The translations under genes and the position numbers were made by a program. This document shows, piece after piece, positions 11,869 to 23,896 of a DNA stretch of 64,000 nucleotides (its first letter is position 1; the number at the start of each line of letters is the position of its first letter). Origin of the DNA: Branchiostoma belcheri. Taxonomy: Eukaryota > Chordata > Leptocardii > Amphioxiformes > Branchiostomatidae. Below the pieces are notes generated by a model. It did not search any database and was not told the origin of the DNA. It worked only from the letters and a program-made list of their open reading frames with translations. The stretch spans positions 1,895,095 through 1,959,094 of the forward strand of contig NW_017804120.1 in assembly GCF_001625305.1 (NCBI RefSeq), given 5' to 3'.

Positions 11869-14141
11869 CTACACGATAGGCGGCGCCACGAACACGCTGG
11901 TAGCCTCGCTATCGGTCCTCTGGCGTGACGTCACCGTCGGGACCACAATCCTTGGCGCGTCTTCCCATGGTTCTCTCTTCTTCTCGGCCATGCGCTGCAT
12001 CACCTCGTATTCCGTCACTTGGCCTTCCCAGCAGCACTTGCTCTGCTTCAGTTGACTTTTGGGGGGACCCTATTCCATCGCAAGGGCGTGAGGGAAGAGA
12101 AGAATAAGTCGGTACAAAAACAAAACAGAGCACTACAAAAAGAGAAGGGAAAGCTTTCTTTCATTGACCCCCACCCCAGAAAAAAAACGCCAGGAGTTTT
12201 CCTTTTAAGTCCCAACTATTCAAATTAACCGCAATTTATTTATTTATTACCATTAACCACATACATAATATACATGGAGGGCATGGTGGAACAGGTGCAC
12301 CTAAGTGCACCTTTTCAAGGCCACCATGGCCACAAATAAATAGACAATGTGCATAAAAAAATACAAAACAGTGATACGTGCAGTAACTGTATATACAAAT
12401 GCTAGTAATGCTAGTAACATAGCAGTAACGTTAGTATATTTTAAATCGTGACAATCGTGCCTTTGCTCTAACGGAAAATTCAACGACCATACAACGACTA
12501 AGGATTCTATCAACATTGCAAATACATGAAACTATCGCTAGGTAAGAGTACCTCGGTTCGTGCCTTGTTCTTTGCGACCACTTTCGTCTCTGCCTTGTTT
12601 CGGCGCGAAAACGACGTTGACGACGGTTGCCTAGGAAACGCTCTTCGAAGCTGTTCGGCCCTGATGGGCGCGCAGAGGGTCTTGGGATTGGTGTCCCAGT
12701 TGGGATAGCTCTGATTCAAACGGAAGGTGACTCTCTTCTTCTTCCTCTGCTTGGTGCAAGCGGTGCATGCGTACTCGCCCAAAATGCTGCAGTAGTCCTG
12801 TTTCGGGTCGTCTGCTTTGAGGCAGGATCTCGTTCCCAGTTTGGGGTCGTCCCTTCTTTCTGGCAGCGGGGTGACCGCTCGGGTAGGGCAGGGGTCAAAC
12901 CTGGACATGAGGGAGAAGTGGTCCTTCTTGGGCGGCGGGGAGGCGTCCTTGGTCCGGGTCCACTTGTTGAAGGTTAGGAGCTCCAGCTCCACCGCTCGGC
13001 GCATGGCCTCGACGTCATGCTCGGTGATTTCGTCGACGGTCGGCGAGCGGTTCCGATCTTTGCCGAAGAGGCGTCGGGAAATGGAGGCGTTGAAAGAGTC
13101 ACGTCCCCGAAACGTGCCTAATGGACGAAACCTGTGGTGACATAAACAAGGGTTAGAATTTACAACTGTTTTAGATGCGAGAAGAAGCCGTAAGTGTACA
13201 TATGTAGTTTTACTATAGATATATTTTAGTCTACCATCGCTATTTACCATGACCTGTACTTAGTTCGAAATGAGCAAAAATGTACAATAAAGGTCTTTGA
13301 TTCAATAAACGATATAAGGTCTTTATTTTCCAACATGTAATCACCAGACGTGGTGACGACACACTCAAGTTTTTTTTCAACTTATACTAATGCCGCCACC
13401 AACACAGGGGGTAAATATACGACAGGACAATACTCATTTACACCTGAGCTAAGTGAGGAAAGCCGTGTAAAGTGCCTTTCCCAAGGGCACAAGACCGGTG
13501 GCATGTCAGAACTCGAACCCGGGACTCTAAGTTCCGAGTCGCGCACTCTGCCGCTACGCCACACGACCCCACCTGTCGTGGTCTTTTCAATACACATTTA
13601 TCCACGTGTCAAAGAGGTGTACTTACGTTGATCGTTGCCTAGATTCAACGCATCGCCTGCCATTTTTACAAGGCAAGAAATACAAGACGGAACGCCGTAT
13701 ATCTAGTATATCTAAGATACCATTGTCCGTGACACGTCGATGAAGGTTAGACATCCAGGTAATAAGATACACAAGAAATTGTTACTCAAGTCAAGTGGAT
13801 AAATTTGAAACAAGGTAAATTTTATCCGGTTGATTGAGTAACAAATCCTTGCGTTCGTAGTTGCCTCTAAATCTGATGTATCGACGAATGTACATGTATC
13901 ACACTTGCATTCACACATAACAACACGATCTGCATAACTTGAGATATATTCATGAATCTCACTTGCCTTTCGGTTGGAACCGTGCGGCCTTGTTGTACCC
14001 GTACTTGTACTGTGTTTCTTCTGATGATACTCGGTAGTCTAGGTGAAGCCATCTCCATAGATGTAGAGCTTCTTGTATCACTAAGATGCCCAAAACCGCC
14101 TCCGGAACACTTTCACTCACAATACTCAAATCTTTAAGCGT
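11869..14141 (-). CDS. Uncharacterised gene, four exons assembled, 5' end not found
   Basis: Exons in transcription order: 14141-13963, 13656-13627, 13131-12552, 12045-11869 (stop TAG 11871-11869). Every junction has GT-AG signals and the phases agree (2, 2, 0). The joined frame is 321 residues. The first exon encodes LKDLSIVSESVPEAVLG and YKYGYNKAARFQPKG. The second is only 30 nt. The third is basic and Arg/Lys-rich with KKKRVTF, YPNWDTNPKTLCAP and several cysteines. The last ends in APPIV. An in-frame stop just upstream and the absence of a Met show that exon 14141-13963 is internal. I do not recognise the protein: no signal peptide or membrane segment, and it looks soluble and positively charged. 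A rival reading starts at the ATG at 13663 and uses an acceptor at 13118. Confidence 0.55.
12236..12510 (-). repeat. 3' tail of a non-LTR retrotransposon in an intron
   Basis: Read on -, the stretch ends in a run of AATA units (12,236-12,250 on +) after GGTTAATGG, as for CR1/L2-like 3' ends. It lies between two exons of the uncharacterised gene. Confidence 0.4.
13395..13572 (-). mobile_element. tRNA-headed SINE, copy 1
   Basis: Read on -, the head at 13,572 shows a box-A-like TGGCGTAGCGGCAG and a box B GGGTTCGAGTTC. A body with CCCTTGGGAAAGGCAC and CTTTACACG follows. The same head and body recur at 21,176-21,424 (+) and 40,925-41,185 (-). Confidence 0.75.
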
Positions 14142-15830
14142 CTGATAAACTCAACTGGTGCTAGGTTACATGCCTAATGTATTAGCAATTATACAAAATC
14201 TTACAATAGTAAGCTTCATACTCGGTACTACATTGTCCTACCCACCCCTACATTGACTTGTAATGGTCTAAATCTTCAAAGATTTCGTTTTGTGTGGACC
14301 ACAACATTCGGTAACATAGGGGTGGCTTTGAAAAAATAGGTCAGAAAAGCCTTTCTTGGCAACGCGCTACGGTAGCGGCGACCAGCAAACACTCCCTTTT
14401 TATTTTGCAATTAACCGTTAAGCTTCTATTCTTCGCACAACAGCAAGCGGCGGCGGCCTTAATGGTCGTCATGGCAACCAATCGCCAAACGGTTTAGGAA
14501 CGACATTAACAAGATCAATTGGTTAAAGACCACCTTTCCTTAGCAATTACGTTCGGTAAGACTTTTGATTTAAAAGCTTTTCGCGAACGTTCGCGACCAT
14601 TCTTCTTGTACATGTAAAAATTGCGGGAGGTAGGGGCGACAAAAACTAGCTTGAACAAACAACTGTAGCAGTAGAGGTTTTGTTGGCCCTTTTCTGTGCC
14701 CTTAATCGGATTAACGGTTATAACAAGAAAGGAGCAATGCGCTTAAAGGTGCACTAAGACGAAAACAGCACGTAGTTTTCGTCACTACGATGTTATTGTT
14801 GAGAATTTTGACTTTGATTTGTATTCAAACCACTTCTACATGTACCCTGATTAACTACTACTTGCGCCGTTGACTTACATATAAATTACTTGACTGCGGC
14901 TCTTCAATTGCAAGCTATTTAATTATGTTAATTCGGAAGGGCGACCTAGGGGATCGTCTACACGCGTCTGCGTGTCTAAATCGTAGACGTTTGGGAAAAA
15001 AAACTGTAGAAATTTCCCAAAGTAGAGGAGTTTACCATGAGGTTTTTTTTTAGTTTTCTCATGCAATGAGTCAATGCTAAATACACACTGTACAACTTAC
15101 AACTTTCATTACCCACAAAAATCTTTGTCATGATGGAATTAATTAATGTTGAGATAATGAGAGATAATTAATGAGATAATTAATGTTTACCATGAGTTTA
15201 CTGAATCATTGTAGAGCATAGTGACCAACAGAGGGTGAATTTGAATTCCTATTGATTGATGTACCTGCAACTATTAACAGGGCACTTTAGGGTATTTTAT
15301 CGCCTTCGTGTCTGTGAACAACTAGTACTGGACTTCAAACAAATTGACCCAAGGAAAACAACATTTGGTTTCCATCAACGTCCGTTATTTTTTATTACAA
15401 TTTATTATTTAGTATAATAAAAAGTTAACTTATCATACTTGAACTTTACTAACTACTTGAAGTGTACAGCTACTTTAAACTAAATTAACTACGTTTGTAC
15501 CTGCATGGTGTACAATGGAAAAAAATCTAGTCTGGTGCCCAGGTTACAATACAAAATACATGTGAGGATAATATAGTATAAAAATTCAATTATGGGGTAA
15601 GCCTCTTCGAAGTGACCAATAGTACTCTATAGTAGACCAATAGTATGAATCTAATAATCAGAACATCAGGTTGGTTATGATCATCACAAGGTGTCCCTTC
15701 TTAATAACTAATTTATAACCAAGGAAAAAGACAAAAAGTAAGATATAGGGGCAGGAAGGAACCAAAGTACCACTAAAATACTAGTATAGCATTAACTGAC
15801 TCATTGTAGTATAGAGGCATTCAGTAACAC
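14142..15830. other. Spacer or intron, no exon recognised
   Basis: AT-rich stretch. On -, near 14,460-14,475, GTTGCCATGACGAC resembles an RFX X-box and is preceded by ATTGG, so a promoter of the uncharacterised gene could lie here. This is speculative. Around 14,760-14,790 a short inverted repeat (ACGAAAAC / GTTTTCGT) is present. No other supportable feature. Confidence 0.3.
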
Positions 15831-15835
15831 CTCGT

Positions 15836-16312
15836 TCACATTAAATCCACATCTAGGATCCAATCGTGATTGAATCAGGATTGCCTCCAATCGCGATTTG
15901 ATCTCGAGGCCTTCACACTTGTCGGCTCATCCAATCGCGATAGTGTTCCTTCCGCACAGGAATTGCTGTCAATTGCGATTAAATCCACCTTTCAGAGATG
16001 GATTTGATAAACCACGATTCTATCGCGATTGGAGCATTCAGATTGAGAAAAATCAATCGGGATTCAATCGGGATTGGACCTCAATCGGGATTCAATCGGG
16101 ATTGGACCTCAATCGGGATTCAATCGGGATTGGACCTCAATCGGGATTGGACCTCAATCGGGATTCAATCGGGATTGGACCTCAATCGGGATTCAATCGG
16201 GATTGGACCTCAATCGGGACTCAATCGGGATTGCACCTCAATCCGGATTCAATCGGGATTGCACCTCAATCGGGATTCAATCGCAATTCAAATATCAGCC
16301 TGAATGGGATGT
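15836..16312. repeat. Minisatellite built from AATCGGGATT units
   Basis: From about 16,040 to 16,280 the unit GGATTGGACCTCAATCGG plus GATTCAATCG repeats with 28- or 17-bp steps. Flanking copies from 15,860 are degenerate (AATCGTGATT, AATCGCGATT). Several frames stay open across it only because the units lack stops. Confidence 0.85.
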
Positions 16313-16486
16313 AAAAGATGATGACTGAAGAAAATGCACTTTTTCCACTATCAGCCAATGAGTGACCAGTGAGCATAAGAATACATTTAACAGACTGCTC
16401 GTCTCATAAACAAATTTCATAAACAAAAACAAGAACATGATGCCGGAAATTGAAACTGTAATTATTTCCTACACAAGAAATTGGAC

Positions 16487-16880
16487 TTACCCGAATTTTT
16501 GACTGTACAACTCCAGTCTTTTGTCAAGGAATGAGCAATCTACCACTTCTGTGACGTCACGTTTATGCAGATGACACGTGACACGGTGAGCAGTGGATCG
16601 TAAGTTAGCAGAAAGTCTGTGTCGCCCCCCGTCTTTGTTGAGGGAACTTTCAAGAAAAGAACAAAATTGTTCACATTCTGTGTTTTGTTGTCGTTGAATC
16701 ATACTTTTTGCATCGTGCATCAGATTCTGATCATAAAGTCAAGAAAGTCTGTGCCGTCTCCCGTCTTGGTTGAATGAACTTTCAAGAAAAGAACAAAATT
16801 GTTCACATTTTGTGTTTCGTTGTCGTTGAATCATACTTTTTGCATCGTGCATCAGATTCTGATCATAAAGTCAAGGGTCA
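16487..16880 (-). mobile_element. Penelope-like element (PLE) 3' fragment, partly duplicated
   Basis: Read on -, 16,720-16,487 encodes [13 protein letters not shown] then [13 protein letters not shown]. This matches the residues downstream of the GIY-YIG domain of the PLE copy at 46.98-47.4 kb. The segment 16,650-16,740 is repeated at 16,765-16,875 (AAAAGAACAAAATTGTTCAC and ATCAGATTCTGATCATAAAG). Only the 3' end of the element is present. Confidence 0.6.
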
Positions 16881-16960
16881 TAGAAAATCTTGGTTGCTCA
16901 GTCATAGCAGTCTAGTAGAAAGGTGGTCTAAACAGTCCCTCCCCACGGACATACTGAACT

Positions 16961-19900
16961 CTATGTGTCCTCGTGTAAACCTCGAGCAGTAAGACGTGGT
17001 AGGTGAAAGCGTGCCACATGGACCCTGGTGTCATAATCCTTGATTGGCAAGGTGGCATTCAAGTCTCTCCAAGCTCCTTCAGACCCGTCATACACAAACA
17101 CAAGACTGCCATCTACCGTGTCCGTGGACATTACACACGTTTCCAGCCATACATGCAGTTGGCTCTCCAGTACAAACAGACAGGGGTACTTGTTAGCCGC
17201 CCTGTCTGGTCCCCGGTTGGGCCAGCCTGGCAGTACCCGCCAGTGGGCAGACTCTGTGTCATACGCCATAACCTTGCTGAATTGTTTGTCGGTGCAGAAT
17301 ATCTCGGTCCCCAATGAGGTGGCTGTGCAGATTCCTGGCATGAGTTTTGGTGGGGTCAGCTTGGACCAACGGTCCTGGCTTGGGTCGTAACTGTGCATTT
17401 CTGCATTCGTGAGGAAATAGATGTACGGACCAGACGACACTACCAAGATGTCCCCTATTGGCCTAGTTACTTTGTCAATCAAAAGTTGTGAACAATCATG
17501 CCAGCGGTCCACGTGCTGGTTGTACTTTTCGATGTGCACCAATGCACTTGCTCCTGTATTGTAACTATCCACAGCAAGGAAGTATAAGATTCGATCAACT
17601 TCAACCAGGAAAAGGCTATAGTGCACATGGTTGACTGGTTTGGGCAGGAATATTGGGAAAATAACAGCATCTTCCCACCTATTCCTTGCATGGTTGTACT
17701 TCAACATATTTAGCTGATTTTCATCGATGTTTTCAGTTACTTCCTGCAGGATGTAAATGTCGTTGTCACTGGTAACAGTCATGGCAATGATCGGCACAGG
17801 GTTTTCTTCATAATTTTCAGGCCTATGACTCCAGGTGATGTACTCCCCTGCTCGAGGATTCATGAAGACCATCTGATCTGTCCTGGAGACAATAGAATAC
17901 ATTGAAAATTTCCTTAATACATATAATTGTAAACCGTAACGCTTTCGGGAGATCACATTGTGAAGTGATTGGTCATTAATTATCCTGATGAAGGTGACAG
18001 TGGTCGCTGAAAATTTGATCTCTCTGTTGACTGTGTGTTGGAATAAAGTTAAACTTTTTACTACATATAATTTCAATTAACAGATTGGCAAGAGACTATA
18101 TACATGTAAGAAGGTTGTTTATTCAACAACCAGTGGGTCTTCATATCAAATGTTTCCGTGACCATCTGTTGCCTTCTTCAGGGCAACAATCACAAGATAG
18201 TTACAATTCATTACCTTCGCCAAGAAGGTTATGCTGTTGGCAGCGTTAGTGCATGAGTGTCAACATGATATGAAATGAAATGAAATGGATTGTCTTGATT
18301 GATTGTCTTGTGGTCCCCCATTAAAAAGTGTCAGTACATTGGACAAACTATTTTTGTTTTCCTCATTATGTTTCCAGTTTGGTTTTAAATATGAAATTTT
18401 AAACTCAAACATTTAAACTCTACAGACAGTTGAGGAACGACAGCATACATGTACTAGTACATATCAACACATGTTTTAATACTGTCAATTGGCTTTTATT
18501 TGAATTTTAATGTTTTTGTGGTTATTCATATATTTCATAAGGGAGCAAGCAGTGGGATGACCCCCAGGCTATGCAACATGACCCTATTATTCATGAAAGA
18601 ATAAACTGTTATTATTATTAATGATAATTACATTTGTCCAGACCCATAGACAGGAATGATGGCCATTTCCAGTGTGTCCATCCCATGTCTTCTCTTCAGG
18701 TTGGAGCTCTCATTTACCACGTTCCTGATGGTCGATCTCCCAGGATCCTCTCTGACTAGGGGATGGTCTAAGATGGCCACCATGTCACGTGGTGTCAGCA
18801 GGTCAAAGCGGATGTGAGGGAGGATGCTGGGTATGTGGTGCGTTCTGCAGGGTACAGGGTAAGGGTTACCAACTCATCGGTAATAGTCCACGACTGAAAA
18901 TCATAACTTTCTAATCATTTCTTCTTACATGAAATTTTCATTAAGGGTTTTTGTGAACTTGTTTTGTTCATTATCGTAAATTTCTAACTGATTCTGAATA
19001 TGCATTTTTCCACTGGGTCCTACAAGGTAACAGTCAAAGAGCCAGGTCTTTTGGCCTGTAAGTGTCCTGACTAGTGCTGCATACCGGTTCACTGGACTTG
19101 GATCCGGACTTGTAAGAATGTTTAGGTTCAAGTCCAAAAAAACCTAAAAGTCAAGAACCGAGTCCGGACTTACATGTATTACCATAAAAGACCATTTCAC
19201 ATACCCCTTTTCTTTCCAAACCACCTAAAATCTTCTGTACATTGCAAAATCTTTGCTGCAAAACGAAGAAAACATTGCCATCGGGCATCGTCAAGTATCG
19301 GCCTCCATGTTATGTGGCCAAAGTTTCACCCAGACAACATTGCGAGGTTGCCAACATGCAATTTTGTATATGCCATGGGTTTAGGTCTGGACTTACGAGT
19401 CCGGAACTGAACCTAAACCTCTGGACTTGAATCCACAACTGAACCTTAAATTGGGTTTAGGTATGCATCACTAGTCCTGATATGCCTTGCATGTGGAAAT
19501 ATAATGACAGAAATACAAGGTTACACACAGATGCACTGAAAATGTAATTATAATAATAAACAAGGGAAATCGTAGATTTCAAACCTCCGGGTTTTTTTTT
19601 CTATTGGTTTAGGTTATTTGTTTGTGTGTAGTATGAAAGTTATGTGCGTAATATGTTTGTATGTGTTTGATGGCTACTGACGGTTGGTTCGGTATGGACT
19701 GTTGATTAACGTGTCTCACAGTCTGACAGCCTGCATGCACCGTCACCCGCGCCATTACCCCCGCCGTCATCCCACGCCGTCATTGCTGCGCCGTCACCCA
19801 AAATTTTTATCGGAACAAGACACCCCTCTGTTTGACCCCTTTTGAATGCTAAGACCCAAAACTGAAACCTCCCCATTCCTTAACAACATGGTAAATTCCA

Positions 19901-22900
19901 TTTTCAGCATAACGGGGGTGTCCGGAGCACTTAAAAACCTTTTATTTCGACGCCCATAAACACATATGCAATTAAACAAAAACGTTCTGCATCATCTGCA
20001 GCCCAATAGCAATACGTATACCGAACAACAGACCAATCCGTCCAGCCGATCGCGAGAAACAGCTGCTGACAGAAATGTTTCGAACAATAGTAAAACCTCC
20101 TCGCGGAAGGATATCTCCTTCCCCAGAGGTAATAAGCAAGGCTATAAGAATCTTCATTGTACACGTACCTATGTAAGGAGGCAGTTGCAATGATAAGACA
20201 TTTTGATTGCACTTTCCACTTTTGTCTGCACTTTCCAATGTTAATTAGGCCATGTTGATTTGATTATATGGATGACATCCTCCGGGAGCCCCAAAACTGA
20301 TGTGCGCGTGCGAATAAAAAAAAAGTTTTGGACAAAAAAAAAAAAGTTACTTTTCATTATGAAATCTACGTGGTAATGAGGGTTGAGCAAATGGCACAGA
20401 ATATGGTTTAGCGAATAATCTAGTCTTCAAGTTCATTTCTTTACAATTTCGTCTTTTTTCGTTTGATTTTGGCATTCTACGACATTGGTATAGTTTTTAT
20501 TAATTTTTTTTGTAACTTATGGTATATTTTTGCTCATTTTGCAACTGTTTTGTACGATTTACAGTATGGTTGAAAACTTTTTTTTGTGGAAACGGCCGAA
20601 AATTCATGCGCGCGGATGTCATCCATATAATCAAATCAACATGGCCTTATCAACAAAAACAAGCATCCGGCACCCGTGTGCCGTCAAGTCAAATGGATTA
20701 TCACGTGTCTGTGTCAAGGGTTGTGGGCGGAAACAAAACAAAGCAAGTTTTTAGACAATTAATAAAAATTACCAGTTGTCAATTTTTCTTACACAAATCT
20801 GAGATATTATTTCCTTCAATATAAGATCATGTACATGTCACATAGCACTGAAAAACATCCACCTGTCCTCCCTGCTGTGCTGCACCCATCTCACCACAGC
20901 CTCCCACACTGTTGTCTCCTCTTTAACATCCAGCTCATCATGGCTGATGATCTCAGTCAGCTGATCCACACTCAGGCTGCAGAACTCCTCACTGGAGGAA
21001 ACCTGTGGCAAAGTTAGGGTTATTAGGTTCCAAGTTCAAATTTCTAACAGGCCCCAAAGTTGTGTCATTGGGAAAGTCATTTTGCACATATTTTCTGACT
21101 TGACTCAGGTGAAATTTAGTACCTTAGCCTAGGCTTTGGTTAGTGCTGGGTTTACTCTAGTTCTGACATACTGTTACTGTCGTGAGGCGCAACGGCAGCA
21201 TGCGCGACTCGGAATCAAGAGGTCCCGGGTTCGAGTCCTGACATGCCACCGATCTTGTGCCCTTGGGAAAGGCACTTTACACGACTTTCCCCACTAGACT
21301 CAAGTGAAAATGAGTATTGTCTGTCCAGTATTCGTTTCTATGTGCGGGACACAACACCAGCAACAGCTGCCTCTGTTCCGCGTGTATTGCACTGTTGCAA
21401 TTTCAATAAAATAAAATAAAATACTGTTACTTCCTCCCGATTATACTTTTGGCAAGGCAGACCTTAACAACATTTGTATGCTTTTTGTTCAACTTTCCAA
21501 ATCTAACAGAATACATTATCATAATCATTGTGTATAAAAATTTTGAGGTTGTTGGACTGGGACATTGTGATGGATGGAAATATGATTTTATTTTTCTGAA
21601 GAAGACATCACTCATACACAATAGTCTATAAATGAATAACAAAATACAATATTGAAGACACCAACCTTAGTAAAGTGCTTATAGATACACTGCAAACAAC
21701 TTTCCCGGACAGTATCTAGTGAGAAGAGATCTCCAAACTTGTACAGGTCCACACAAGTGGAGCACCCCACTTCCATGTCCATGTAGCTGCTGCAGGTGTC
21801 TCTCACATAGTCCAGCTGTAGGAGGTCGGCTGCTTGGTACAGGTGCTGCACTCTGTCCAGTGACACCTGGAGGCATCCCGAGTAGATGTAACTCAGGATC
21901 TCCTTAAAAACGGCTGCATTTAAGCCCTGCAGAACAATAACAATTATTTTTATGATTGAGTATCAGCTATATTCTATCCTATTCTTACTGCAACCACACA
22001 ACAATATGATACTGTAGTAACTGTACAATGCACATATATTATCATATTGATTTGTGAAGCTCTTTTTCACTATGAATGAAATTCCTGATAAAGGCACCAC
22101 ATTTATAAGCTTGTTGGTAAACAAAATGAATTTTCTTACTCCATTCTGTTTAAACATGACATTCAACATGAATATTTGATTGTGTTTAGTTGTTTAGTTC
22201 AGGGAAACAGGCGGTAAGACTAAAAAGTGCCACGAACCCAGCAAATACAACATAGTCATCAGCTTTATTTCATCTGAACACTTGTAATTGTATGTCGTTA
22301 TTATGAAGTTACTAGTAAATATCCCATGTGCATCACTGGCAGAATTACATGGTACAGAATTATGAGGAACATGTACCTTGTTACCTGTTAAGTCTAGACA
22401 GATACAGTGCAGTTCAGTAGGTCACTCTTACTCTCCTGAGTGTTTAGTTAACAAGCCCTAAGCAAAGTAGGATATCCCTTGGAGAGATTTTCCCAGGGGT
22501 TCCCAGGAATTTCACTTAGATGGGATGTGGGCAAAGATGTGTGTCAGGCAAAAGTACCGAAGTAACGGGTTCCTTTCTCAGCACTCGGTATACAGAGGTG
22601 AGGCGGCTTCTGTCCTAGATCTCCAGTGCCAAAGGTACGTCAACACTTGGTGTCCAGTGTCGGCGGCTTCAGCACTGGAAACTCTAAATCGGCAAATCAA
22701 ACCTTGTCTTTAGAAAGGGTACCGAGATGCCGCCTTTGAACTCTAACAATTATATTTTCGAGATCATACCGCCCGGGAAGCAAATTATAATCGGGACAAC
22801 AAGGTGAACGGCAGGACAATACTGCAAGGCTCAGATCCGCACATTTTTACAGACATAGACTTGGCCTACGATACTGTTCTGTACGCCGCGCGGCCGATGT

Positions 22901-23896
22901 AAGCACCAGAGGCCCAGTGCCGAAATGATTTGAGAACTCGGCTTCCAGCACCAAGAGTCACCGAGCACTGGAACGATCCAGTGAGGAGCCGGTTACTTAG
23001 GGACTTCGGCACTTGCTATATCCAGTGGTGAACGGCCTCTGAGCACTGGTAGCGAGTGCCGAGTGGAATTCAGCACCGGCTATCCAGTGGTGAATGGCCT
23101 CAGAGCGCTGGCTATCCAGTGGTGAACGGCCTCCGAGCTCTAGCAAACGAGTGCTGAGTGGAAATTAGCACCGGAAAACGAGTGCCGTGTCAAGATTCAG
23201 CTCTGGAATTCCAGTCCTGACAGTGTTTCAGCACTGGAACAAAGCCGTTTCTGCACTAGAATTCCAGTGCGGAGCTTTCTTCCGCACAGGGCCCCGAGTG
23301 TCGACGCCACTTTCCCCGTGAGTTCCGCACTGGGCGGCCAGTGAGGAACCCGTTACTTCGGTACCTTTGCGTGTGTCAGCCAACTTCCAGAGCTGAGACA
23401 TTCCACAAAATTCCTGTACTACATTTCCTAAAATTCTTGCAAACTGCAAACAATACTGTACAATTATGCTCCAACCTGAGGCGTCGCCAAAAATTATGGT
23501 CACATGCATTAATGTAGGGAGGGGGGCAGACCTATTTTGAGCATACGGGTCTCAGACCCACGGCTTTCTCCGATTTCTGTTGCCTACTTTGTCAAATTTG
23601 TCCTAACGTATGTTACGCCAACAGTATACCTGTAGAATAACCGTCTTCTGCCGACTTTCCGCCATGCCGCTTGTAAACATGGCTCTGAAGTAGGGGCTCG
23701 CCACGGATAAAACAAGCCGATGGCAGGGAAACTGACGGCCCTCGACTTCAAGGACGACATCCTGCAGTACCCCATTCTTCTGTAGATCCTTCACAGTTTC
23801 AAGAAACCCAGGTTGAAAGCTCTCGTCTTGGAAGAAACAGGGATGGACTAGTTCGCTGTCGAGGGGGAACTTTTCATCATCTCCACACGCCGCCAT
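16961..23896 (-). CDS. BTB-BACK-kelch protein, KBTBD type, complete
   Basis: Five coding exons: 23896-23630, 21926-21666, 21002-20863, 18844-18632, 17882-16961, with phases 0, 0, 2, 2 in agreement. The product is 600 residues. The start is the ATG at 23896 (MAACGDDEK). The BTB fold comes first (DVVLEVEGRQFPCHRLVL, SPYFRAMFTSGMAES), then its second half and the start of BACK (YIYSGCLQVS, YQAADLLQLDYV). Exon 3 carries the rest of BACK (VDQLTEIISHDELD, EETTVWEAVVRWV). The last exon holds kelch-like repeats (VTSDNDIYIL, GPYIYFLTNAEMHSYDP, RWSKLTPP). Such proteins usually bind CUL3 through BTB and substrates through the kelch propeller. Length is close to KBTBD2/KBTBD8; I do not assign a paralogue. 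Confidence 0.85.
17940..18065 (+). mobile_element. PLE tail with hammerhead-like core, intronic
   Basis: The order is GGTCATTAATTATC, CTGATGA (17,985-17,991), a hairpin ending GTCGCT, GAAA (18,009-18,012), then GTGTGTTGGAATAAAG. The same order occurs at 39,590-39,665 and, inverted, at 39,430-39,520. It lies 60 bp upstream of the last KBTBD-type exon, and the exon's open frame runs on into it by chance. Confidence 0.6.
20248..20646. mobile_element. Harbinger-like MITE, family A copy 1
   Basis: Terminal inverted repeats start GGCCATGTTGATTTGATTAT and extend about 33 bp. The flanks are TTA at 20,245-20,247 and TTA at 20,647-20,649. GGCC-type ends and a 3-bp TWA duplication are the pattern of PIF/Harbinger elements. 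There is no transposase, so it is non-autonomous. It lies in an intron of the KBTBD-type gene; its sister copy is at 62,013-62,857. Confidence 0.8.
21176..21424 (+). mobile_element. tRNA-headed SINE, copy 2, with A-rich tail
   Basis: Box-A-like GGCGCAACGGCAGCATG and box B GGGTTCGAGTCC are followed by the CCCTTGGGAAAGGCAC body and a 3' end of AAAATA repeats at 21,405-21,424. Intronic in the KBTBD-type gene. Confidence 0.75.
22548..23370. mobile_element. 823-bp inverted-repeat DNA element with 9-bp target duplication
   Basis: The left end GCAAAAGTACCGAAGTAACG and the right end (reverse complement) GCAAAGGTACCGAAGTAACG match over 27 bp with one difference. The flanks are GTGTGTCAG at 22,539-22,547 and GTGTGTCAG at 23,371-23,379, a perfect 9-bp duplication. 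The interior is a patchwork of CACTGG/CCAGTG, GAGTGCCGAGTGG and TTCAGCACCGG motifs in both orientations, as in elements with subterminal transposase-binding repeats. No coding frame is present. Nine-base duplications are typical of Mutator-like elements, but the class is unproven. Intronic in the KBTBD-type gene. Confidence 0.8.

Noticed and set aside
13627..13663. Start codon MAGDALNLGN as first exon of the uncharacterised gene
   Set aside because: It works only with a second acceptor at 13,118 with a poorer pyrimidine tract; the chain through 14141-13963 uses better acceptors and adds a protein-like exon. Kept as a rival model, not as a feature.
15898..16328. Three overlapping + frames with IGPQSGFNRDW-type repeats
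   Set aside because: The minisatellite unit lacks stops in three frames; there is no other coding sign.
16961..18076. N-terminal extension of the last KBTBD-type exon past 17,882
   Set aside because: Those residues come from a PLE tail; a clean acceptor at 17,883 in the correct phase joins to the preceding exon.
20519..20824. + frame over the right end of MITE family A copy 1
   Set aside because: The frame crosses the element border and is not kept in copy 2.
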